Below are positions 1 through 6,366 of a stretch of 6,366 bases of DNA, piece by piece. The notes under the pieces were generated by a model. It made no database searches and was not told the DNA's origin. It saw nothing but the letters and a program-made list of their open reading frames with translations. Position numbers and translations under genes: made by a program. How positions within the stretch are numbered: position 1 is the stretch's first letter; the number at the start of each line of letters is the position of its first letter. Source of the stretch: Brevundimonas sp. (GTDB taxonomy: Bacteria > Pseudomonadota > Alphaproteobacteria > Caulobacterales > Caulobacteraceae); assembly GCA_024711185.1 (NCBI GenBank), contig JANJTI010000369.1, forward strand, positions 1 to 6,366, written 5' to 3'.

Positions 1-1092
1 CGAACTGTAGCGCTCGACGACGAAGCTTTCGGTGACCTCGACGGTGCCCGGCGCCGACACCCGGCCGACGTCGTTGCGGCCGAGGTCGAGCAACATCAGG
101 TGTTCGGCGCGCTCCTTGGGATCGGCCAGCAGCTCCGCCTCCAGCGCCCGGTCGGCTTCCGGCGTGTCGCCGCGGGGCCGGGTGCCGGCGAGCGGACGGA
201 TGGTCACCCGACCCTCCTTCAGCCGCACCAGGATTTCGGGGCTGGAGCCGGCCAGCTGGAAGTCGCCGAAGTCGAGGAAAAACAGATAGGGCGACGGGTT
301 CTGCCGCCGCAGCGCGCGGTAGAAGGCGAAGGGGTCCGCGTCCCAGGCGGCCGAGAAGCGGTGGCTCAGAACCACCTGGAAGATGTCGCCGGCGGCTATG
401 TAGTCCCTGGCCCGCGCGACCATCCGGCCGAAGGCCGCCTCGTCCACCGGCGTGCGGAAGTCGGGTCCGGCCGAAGCCGCCGGGGCGGGGATGGCGGGCA
501 GGGGCGCGCGCAACTCGCGCTCGAAGCGGTCCAGACGGGCCTCGGCGGCGGCGCGCGACGCCTCGGGCGCGAGACCGGCGTCGGTCCAGCACGGGGCGAC
601 CAGCACGATCTCGTGCTTCACGGAATCGAAGATCGCCACCACGCCGGGGCGGGTCAGCACCGCATCGGGCAGGTCGAGTGGATCGGGATTGGGCGCGCCG
701 AGCGGCTCCAGCAGTCGTACGATGTCGTAGCCGAAGACGCCGAACAGGCCCGCGGCCATCGGCGGCAGGTCGTCGGGCAGCTCCAGCCGGGTGGCCGACA
801 TCAGCCGGCGCAGCGAGGCCAGGGCGTCGTCCCCGTCGGCGGCGAAGCGTTCCGCGGCGATGTCGGCGCCCCGCGCCAGTTCAGGGCGGCCGTCGCGGCA
901 GCGCCAGACCACGTCGGGATCGCGCGCGATGATCGAGTAGCGACCGTTGACGGCGCCGCCCTCGACCGACTCCAGCAGCATGGCGTGACGGCGGCCCCAG
1001 CCGACCTTGAGGAAGGCCGAGACCGGGGTCTCCAGATCGTCGACCAGGCGGCGGACGATGAGGTCGGCGCCGGCCCGATCCGTCAGGCTCAT
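1..1092 (-). CDS. trpE: Anthranilate synthase component I, C-terminus cut by window edge
   Basis: TrpE converts chorismate to anthranilate, the first committed step of tryptophan synthesis in the cytoplasm, using ammonia supplied by the TrpG glutaminase subunit. The 364 residues visible include the LLES motif (39-42), which in TrpE proteins forms part of the tryptophan feedback site. The chorismate-binding domain follows from about residue 221: GDIFQVV (235-241), NPSPY (265-269), SSPE (283-286), PLAGTRPRG (300-308) and DLGRND (336-341). TrpE is usually about 500 residues, so roughly 130-140 are missing beyond the left edge. The ATG at 1092 shares an ATGA with the stop of the upstream isomerase gene. 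No good Shine-Dalgarno precedes it, so translation probably depends on coupling. There is no room for a separate trp leader peptide directly before the gene. The PLAGT and NPSPY motifs with LLES favour TrpE over PabB or a salicylate/isochorismate synthase. Identity is very secure; what lies downstream (trpG would be usual) is not visible. Confidence 0.97.
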   Translation of the reverse strand, partial: MSLTDRAGADLIVRRLVDDLETPVSAFLKVGWGRRHAMLLESVEGGAVNGRYSIIARDPDVVWRCRDGRPELARGADIAAERFAADGDDALASLRRLMSATRLELPDDLPPMAAGLFGVFGYDIVRLLEPLGAPNPDPLDLPDAVLTRPGVVAIFDSVKHEIVLVAPCWTDAGLAPEASRAAAEARLDRFERELRAPLPAIPAPAASAGPDFRTPVDEAAFGRMVARARDYIAAGDIFQVVLSHRFSAAWDADPFAFYRALRRQNPSPYLFFLDFGDFQLAGSSPEILVRLKEGRVTIRPLAGTRPRGDTPEADRALEAELLADPKERAEHLMLLDLGRNDVGRVSAPGTVEVTESFVVERYSS

Positions 1093-3023
1093 TGCGCCGG
1101 AGCGGCGGGCGCGGCCGGACGGGCGGAGCCGGCGGCGGCGGCCGGATCCAGGCCGAGGACGCGGCGCGCCTCAGCCTCGTCGTATTCGGCGCCGACGCGG
1201 TCGGCGGCGGCCACGATCGCGGTCTCGCCGAGGGCGTTCAGGCTGTCGGGCGCCAGACGGGCGCGGAACTGTTCCGCCATGCGGGCCGCCAGCGTCGGAT
1301 TGGGCGGGGTGATGCGGTCGGTCCGCCCGATCACGAAACTGTCCTGGCTCTGCTGCTGCGAGAAGACCTCGTTGCGGCCGGCCGTGAACAGGCCCTGCAG
1401 AACGCCCTGACCGCGCGCCTCGTCCTGACGGCCGACGCCGGTCGCGGTGGTGACCGTCGCGCCCGCCGAGGCGGCGACCGCCGCGATGTCCTCGCCGCGG
1501 CGAAGGCGCGAGGACAGGGCCTCGACCCGGGCGTTCAGCAGGCGGGCATTCTCCTGCGCGGTCCACGCCGCGGCCAGTTGCTGGCGCACGCCGGGCTCGG
1601 ACAGCGACGGCAGGGCGGGCGGCACGACGCGATCGACGCGGACCACGAAGTACTGGCCGCCGCCGGCCTCGACGACCTCGCTGACCGCGTTGGCTCCCAG
1701 CGACCACATGCTCTCCAGCAGTTGCGGCGGTGCGGTGAAGCCCGGCTGTTCGCGGCTACGGCCCTCGCGGGTCACCAGCGGGATCTGCAGGGTGCGGGCG
1801 CCGACCTCGGCCACCGCCGCCTCCAGCGACTTACCCTGCTGCCGGGCCTTGTCGTAGGCCTCGACCCGCTCGAACACCGCCGCGCGGGCGGCTTCCTGGC
1901 GCAGTTCCTGGACGACCTGGTCGCGCACCTCGGGGAGGGTCACGGCCTGGCCGGGGGCGATGCCTGTGACGCGCGCGACGACGAAGCCGACGCGGGCCTG
2001 CACCGGATCCGACACCTGGCCTTCGGTCAGGCCGAACACGGCGGCGGCCACGGCCGGGTCGCTCACGGCGCTGCGCGGGGTGTCCTCGTAGCGCGCCGGC
2101 TGCAGGTTGTTGGCCTGACCCACGGCCTCCGGGGTCTGGCCCGCGCGCAGGGCGGCGGCGATCCGCTCGGCGGCGGCCTGCGACGGAGCGGTGAGGGTGA
2201 TGAAGGTCCGGCGCTCGGGCCGGGACAGGGAGTCGCGCCGGAATGCGAAGCGCTCCTGGATGCGCTCTTCCGAAATCGCGGCGGCGCCGTCGGCGGGGTT
2301 GTCGAACAGGACCAGGGTCCCCGAGCGGAGTTCCGGCTGGCGCAGACGGGCGGCGTTCTGGTTCATGAAGGCGGTCAGCTGGGCCTCGGTCGGGGTCGGC
2401 GCCTGACCCGCCATGGCCTGGGTCACGGTGAACCAGCGACCGTCCCGCGTCTCCATCGCCTGGTTGGCCAGGACCGCGCCGTAGACGCGCGGCAGGCGGG
2501 CGCCCGCGCCCATGGCGGCGCCGAAGTGTCGGGTGACCACCTCGTCGCGCAGCTGTTCCTCGAACATCTCGGGCGTGGCGTTGTTTTCGGCCAGCACCGA
2601 CCGGTACTGCTCCTGGCTGAACCGGCCGGTGACCGAGTCGAAGAAGGCCGGAGCCTGGCGAATCTGGCGCAGCACCAGTTCCTTGCCGGGACGGACCCCG
2701 GCGTTCCAGGCCCAGGCCATGAAGCCCAGTTGCTGCGAGCGCTGGCGGAGGTACTGGACCAGTTCGCCGCCGTCGCCGACCAGCTGTTCGAAGCTGACGG
2801 CCTGACCGGACTGCGCCTGCGCCTGGGAACGGACCCGCTCCATGTCGGCCCGGAACTCGGCGGCTCCGATGCTCCGGTCGCCGGCGCTGATCACATGCTT
2901 CGGGCCAAGGTTCGCCAGCACGTCCATCTGGGTGCCGCCGGTGATGAGCAGGCCGAGCGCGAGCAGCACGAGCAGGCCGATGGCCCACGGTGACTTGGCG
3001 AAGTTGCGGAACGCGGTGAGCAT
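1089..3023 (-). CDS. PpiD/SurA-like membrane-anchored peptidyl-prolyl isomerase family protein
   Basis: The protein has 644 residues. A short basic N-terminus is followed by one membrane segment (about 13-30), which should anchor it in the inner membrane with the bulk in the periplasm, as in PpiD, an envelope folding factor found near the SecYEG translocon. Residues of about 35-200 look like the SurA/PpiD N-terminal chaperone region. A parvulin-type unit follows (about 271-358) with the typical FGLTEGQVSDPV stretch at 330-341. Two weaker units of similar pattern lie at about 389-470 and 499-575. The tail from about 625 is Ala/Pro-rich. The histidines expected in an active parvulin site are not seen, so it may act mainly as a chaperone (inference). 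I chose the ATG at 3023 because it begins directly before the membrane anchor and has an AGGA seven bases upstream; a longer reading from 3095 would add 24 residues unlike the family. It is the first gene of a leftward operon and overlaps trpE by four bases. The family is secure; exact orthology to ppiD is not. Confidence 0.92.
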   Translation of the reverse strand: MLTAFRNFAKSPWAIGLLVLLALGLLITGGTQMDVLANLGPKHVISAGDRSIGAAEFRADMERVRSQAQAQSGQAVSFEQLVGDGGELVQYLRQRSQQLGFMAWAWNAGVRPGKELVLRQIRQAPAFFDSVTGRFSQEQYRSVLAENNATPEMFEEQLRDEVVTRHFGAAMGAGARLPRVYGAVLANQAMETRDGRWFTVTQAMAGQAPTPTEAQLTAFMNQNAARLRQPELRSGTLVLFDNPADGAAAISEERIQERFAFRRDSLSRPERRTFITLTAPSQAAAERIAAALRAGQTPEAVGQANNLQPARYEDTPRSAVSDPAVAAAVFGLTEGQVSDPVQARVGFVVARVTGIAPGQAVTLPEVRDQVVQELRQEAARAAVFERVEAYDKARQQGKSLEAAVAEVGARTLQIPLVTREGRSREQPGFTAPPQLLESMWSLGANAVSEVVEAGGGQYFVVRVDRVVPPALPSLSEPGVRQQLAAAWTAQENARLLNARVEALSSRLRRGEDIAAVAASAGATVTTATGVGRQDEARGQGVLQGLFTAGRNEVFSQQQSQDSFVIGRTDRITPPNPTLAARMAEQFRARLAPDSLNALGETAIVAAADRVGAEYDEAEARRVLGLDPAAAAGSARPAAPAAPAQ

Positions 3024-3066
3024 GGTCGGTCCTGGGCGGAAGGGCGGCGAGAGTAGCCGCTTCGGC

Positions 3067-3095
3067 CTATAGGGGTTGATCGCCCCGCCCGGCAA
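3067..3095 (-). promoter_or_regulatory. Candidate sigma-70-type promoter for the isomerase-trpE operon
   Basis: On the minus strand TTGCCG (3090-3095) lies exactly 17 bases before CTATAG (3067-3072). This matches the alphaproteobacterial housekeeping pattern of TTG-rich -35 and CTANA-type -10. Transcription would start near 3060, giving a leader of roughly 37 bases that carries the AGGA ribosome site of the isomerase gene. It is the best candidate in this 128-base divergent region and probably also serves trpE. It is inferred from pattern and spacing only. Confidence 0.5.
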
Positions 3096-3115
3096 GACGA
3101 GAGCGCCCGCATGGC

Positions 3116-3144
3116 TTGGCTATGGCGCGATCGGGCCCTAAAGA
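3116..3144 (+). promoter_or_regulatory. Candidate tpiA promoter with -10 overlapping the ribosome site
   Basis: TTGGCT (3116-3121) and TAAAGA (3139-3144, within CCTAAAG) are 17 bases apart. If this is the promoter, the transcript would start at or within a few bases of the tpiA ATG at 3152, making the message nearly leaderless. The same bases also contain AGAGG (3142-3146), a usable Shine-Dalgarno five bases before the ATG. Only one of the two readings can matter for a given transcript, so confidence is low. Confidence 0.3.
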
Positions 3145-3151
3145 GGCGTCC

Positions 3152-3901
3152 ATGAAACAATCCGTGAAGCTGATCGCCGGCAACTGGAAGATGAACGGCC
3201 TGCGCGCCAGCCTGGCCGAAGCCGAGGCCCTGCGGGCGGAGCTCGAGGCCAGCCCGGCCGCGTGCCGGGTCGCGCTGTGTCCCCCGGCCACCCTGGTCGA
3301 CGGCATGGCCGCCGTCCTTCGGGACAGCGCCGTCGAGGTCGGCGGGCAGGACTGCCGGGCCGAGCGCTGCGGCGCCTACACCGGCGACGTTTCCGCCGAA
3401 ATGCTCAGGGACGCCGGCGCCCGCTGGGTGATCGTCGGCCACTCCGAGCGACGGCAGGGCTACGGCGAAGGCGACGCCGTGGTCGCGGCCAAGGCCGCGG
3501 CGGCGCTGGAGGCGGGCCTGGCGCCGATCATCTGCGTCGGCGAAACCCTGGCCGAGCGCGAGGCGGGGCGGGCCGTCGAGGTGGTCCGCGGCCAGGTTCT
3601 GAACTCCCTGCCGCTGGCGGCGGCGGGGCGCGAGTTCGCCGTCGCCTACGAGCCGGTCTGGGCCATCGGAACTGGACTGACGCCGACGCTGGAGCAGATC
3701 GAGGAGGTGCACCGCGCCGTGCGCGCCGCCATGATCGAACGCCTCGGACTGGCGGCGGCGTCGACGCCGATCCTCTACGGCGGCTCGGTGAAGCCGGACA
3801 ACGCCGCGGCCATTCTGGCGACGCCCGAGGTGGGCGGCGCGCTGGTGGGCGGGGCTTCCCTGAAGGCCGCTGATTTCCTCACCATCGTGCGGGCGGCCTG
3901 A
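3152..3901 (+). CDS. tpiA: Triosephosphate isomerase
   Basis: TpiA interconverts dihydroxyacetone phosphate and glyceraldehyde 3-phosphate in glycolysis and gluconeogenesis; it is a cytoplasmic dimeric TIM-barrel enzyme. The protein has 249 residues, the normal length. All key parts are present: GNWKMN with Asn11 and Lys13, the VGHSER motif with the catalytic electrophile His97, AYEPVWAIGTG with the catalytic base Glu167 and the start of the mobile loop 6, and the phosphate-binding GGSVKPDN (210-217) and GGASL (233-237). The ATG at 3152 gives the usual start, just before the first barrel strand (VKLIAGNWKMN), and has AGAGG five bases upstream. In-frame TTG (3116) and ATG (3122) codons would add 12 or 10 residues without family support. 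The gene faces away from the isomerase gene and is followed 78 bases later by secG. The assignment is essentially certain. Confidence 0.99.
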   Translation: MKQSVKLIAGNWKMNGLRASLAEAEALRAELEASPAACRVALCPPATLVDGMAAVLRDSAVEVGGQDCRAERCGAYTGDVSAEMLRDAGARWVIVGHSERRQGYGEGDAVVAAKAAAALEAGLAPIICVGETLAEREAGRAVEVVRGQVLNSLPLAAAGREFAVAYEPVWAIGTGLTPTLEQIEEVHRAVRAAMIERLGLAAASTPILYGGSVKPDNAAAILATPEVGGALVGGASLKAADFLTIVRAA

Positions 3902-3941
3902 CCCCTAGCCCCCGCTCCGCCGCCATGATAGACGCCGCCGC

Positions 3942-3972
3942 TTGATCGGCGCGGGTCCGCGCCACACATATC
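3942..3972 (+). promoter_or_regulatory. Candidate secG promoter, predicting a near-leaderless message
   Basis: TTGATC (3942-3947) is followed after 18 bases by ACATAT (3966-3971), or after 19 by CATATC. A start site about seven bases further would be at 3978-3979, next to the secG ATG at 3980. The region just before that ATG has no purine-rich ribosome site, which agrees with a leaderless or near-leaderless transcript. Much of the spacer is a perfect inverted repeat, listed separately. The -10 match is moderate. Confidence 0.35.
3948..3963. repeat. Perfect inverted repeat between tpiA and secG
   Basis: GGCGCGG and CCGCGCC are separated by two bases (GT). As RNA this would fold as a six-pair stem with a four-base loop. 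It lies between tpiA and secG, inside the spacer of the candidate secG promoter. It could be the stem of a weak tpiA terminator, although no T-run follows, or a protein-binding site. It could also be a chance GC-rich palindrome. Confidence 0.45.
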
Positions 3973-3979
3973 GGCCGCC

Positions 3980-4402
3980 ATGCTCCAGACCATTCTCCTC
4001 GTCGCCATGATCCTGATTTCGGTCGCGCTCGCGGCCGTGATCCTGCTGCAGCGGTCGGAGGGCGGCGCGCTGGGCATGGGCGGGGGCCCGTCGGGCTTCA
4101 TGACCGCACGCGGCGCCGGCAACCTGCTGACGCGGACCACCTGGATCCTGTCGATCCTGTTCTTCGTCTGCGCCATCGGCCTGACCATCGTCGGCAACAT
4201 GGATCGCGCCAGCCGCTCGATCGTTGACGCCGACGCGGTCGGCGAACTGGCCGCGCCGCCGCCGACCTCCTCGGCGCCCGCGGCCGATCCGACGGCCCCG
4301 GCCCGCCCGGCGGCCCCGTCGCTGCAGGATCTCGAGTCCAGCCTGTCCGGCGCCTCCGCGTCGTCCGCTCCGGCCCGGCCGGCGCCGGCGCCGACCGAGT
4401 AA
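3980..4402 (+). CDS. secG: Protein-export membrane protein SecG
   Basis: SecG is the small non-essential subunit of the SecYEG channel in the inner membrane and assists SecA-driven protein export. The 140-residue product has two membrane segments (about 2-23 and 54-72). Between them is the conserved cytoplasmic loop with LLQRSEGGALGMGGG (22-36) and the FMTARGAGNLLTRTTW stretch (40-55). After residue 73 it carries a long Ala/Pro/Ser-rich tail with no recognisable domain. E. coli SecG is about 110 residues, so this tail accounts for the extra length; such tails are common in alphaproteobacteria. The ATG at 3980 begins directly before the first membrane helix. There is no clear Shine-Dalgarno before it, which fits leaderless translation from the candidate promoter just upstream. 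The gene sits between tpiA and pyrG, a usual setting in this group, and is followed by a hairpin. Confidence 0.96.
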   Translation: MLQTILLVAMILISVALAAVILLQRSEGGALGMGGGPSGFMTARGAGNLLTRTTWILSILFFVCAIGLTIVGNMDRASRSIVDADAVGELAAPPPTSSAPAADPTAPARPAAPSLQDLESSLSGASASSAPARPAPAPTE

Positions 4403-4406
4403 GGTG

Positions 4407-4427
4407 GGCGGGGCGCTTATCCCCGCC
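4407..4427 (+). terminator. Terminator-like hairpin after secG
   Basis: A perfect seven-pair stem, GGCGGGG with CCCCGCC, encloses a seven-base loop (CGCTTAT). It begins five bases after the secG stop codon. The bases that follow (TTCCCGTCCC) are pyrimidine-rich but not a proper T-run. It may be a weak intrinsic terminator or a 3'-end stabilising stem; read-through into pyrG cannot be excluded. Confidence 0.45.
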
Positions 4428-4460
4428 TTCCCGTCCCGCCCTCAAAGTCTCCGGAGTAGC

Positions 4461-4477
4461 AGCGCCGAATCGGCGCT
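4461..4477. promoter_or_regulatory. Palindrome centred on a GANTC site in the pyrG leader
   Basis: AGCGCCGA and TCGGCGCT are perfect eight-base arms around one central A. The centre reads GAATC (4467-4471), a GANTC site of the kind methylated by CcrM in Caulobacter and relatives. A second GANTC (GATTC, 4483-4487) lies 16 bases downstream. The palindrome ends directly before the pyrG ribosome site AAGGTGA (4478-4484). As RNA it can form a seven-pair stem with a three-base loop. It may be a DNA-binding site, a methylation-sensitive control element or a leader hairpin; the sequence alone does not decide. Confidence 0.5.
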
Positions 4478-4484
4478 AAGGTGA

Positions 4485-6307
<1,823 letters not shown>

Positions 6308-6313
6308 GGTCTC

Positions 6314-6330
6314 TCTCCCGGAGAGGGAGA
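6314..6330 (-). promoter_or_regulatory. Hairpin over the ribosome site of the small ORF
   Basis: TCTCCC (6314-6319) and GGGAGA (6325-6330) are perfect arms around a five-base loop. On the minus-strand transcript the 3' arm is the GGGAGA that would act as ribosome site for the ORF starting at 6307. The stem could therefore hide that site. A possible -35 (TTGTCA, 6354-6359) with a poor -10 (CATCGT, 6331-6336) at 17-base spacing lies just upstream. Both are weak and unproven. Confidence 0.25.
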
Positions 6331-6366
6331 ACGATGTTGCATTTCGCGCTCCCTGACAAGAAGTCG

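Noticed and set aside
100..1410. Plus-strand open frame (436 codons) opposite trpE and the isomerase 3' end
   Set aside because: The opposite strand encodes clear TrpE motifs; this frame has shadow-like composition and crosses the junction of two real genes.
1092..2993. Long plus-strand open frame (633 codons) opposite the isomerase gene
   Set aside because: It is an antisense shadow typical of GC-rich DNA: low-complexity Gly/Ala/Arg/His/Leu composition, no recognisable domain, and it lies wholly against a recognised family gene.
3024..3095. Upstream start for the isomerase gene at 3095
   Set aside because: It would add 24 residues before the membrane anchor and would remove the candidate promoter; the ATG at 3023 has its own ribosome site.
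2891..3712. Minus-strand frame (273 codons) crossing from tpiA into the isomerase start
   Set aside because: It is antisense to the catalytic core of tpiA and out of frame with the isomerase; a shadow.
4475..4480. GCTAAG as a pyrG -10 box
   Set aside because: No acceptable -35 lies about 17 bases upstream, and the bases overlap a strong ribosome site; too weak to list as a promoter.

Overview
The window is very GC-rich, densely coded chromosomal DNA. It most likely comes from an alphaproteobacterium of the order Caulobacterales (Caulobacter, Brevundimonas or Phenylobacterium type). This rests on the base composition, the tpiA-secG-pyrG gene order, an alphaproteobacterial style of SecG with an Ala/Pro-rich tail, candidate promoters of the TTG-N17-CTANA kind, and GANTC (CcrM-type) sites in front of pyrG. 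The genus is inferred, not proven.

Layout. Two genes run leftward on the minus strand: a membrane-anchored PpiD/SurA-like peptidyl-prolyl isomerase family protein (1089-3023), then trpE (1-1092), which continues past the left edge. Their stop and start codons share an ATGA, so they look like one translationally coupled operon. A 128-base divergent promoter region (3024-3151) separates them from three rightward housekeeping genes: tpiA (3152-3901), secG (3980-4402) and pyrG (4491-6143). At the right edge a small unrecognised Cys/His-containing ORF (6140-6307, minus) converges on pyrG and overlaps its last four bases. No interval longer than about 130 bases lacks a gene.

How the genes relate. 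The products belong to separate core processes: tryptophan synthesis (TrpE), envelope protein folding (PpiD-like), glycolysis and gluconeogenesis (TpiA), protein export (SecG) and pyrimidine nucleotide synthesis (PyrG). One plausible functional link is that PpiD proteins work at the SecYEG translocon, of which SecG is a subunit. Otherwise this looks like conserved core-genome neighbourhood.

I see no mobile element, CRISPR array, rRNA or tRNA gene, defence system or clearly novel multi-gene system. The points worth a second look are small: a perfect palindrome centred on a GANTC site with a second GANTC beside it in the pyrG leader; signs of leaderless or near-leaderless transcription of secG and possibly tpiA; three parvulin-like units without the expected histidines in the isomerase; the isomerase-trpE coupling; and the small Cys/His protein.
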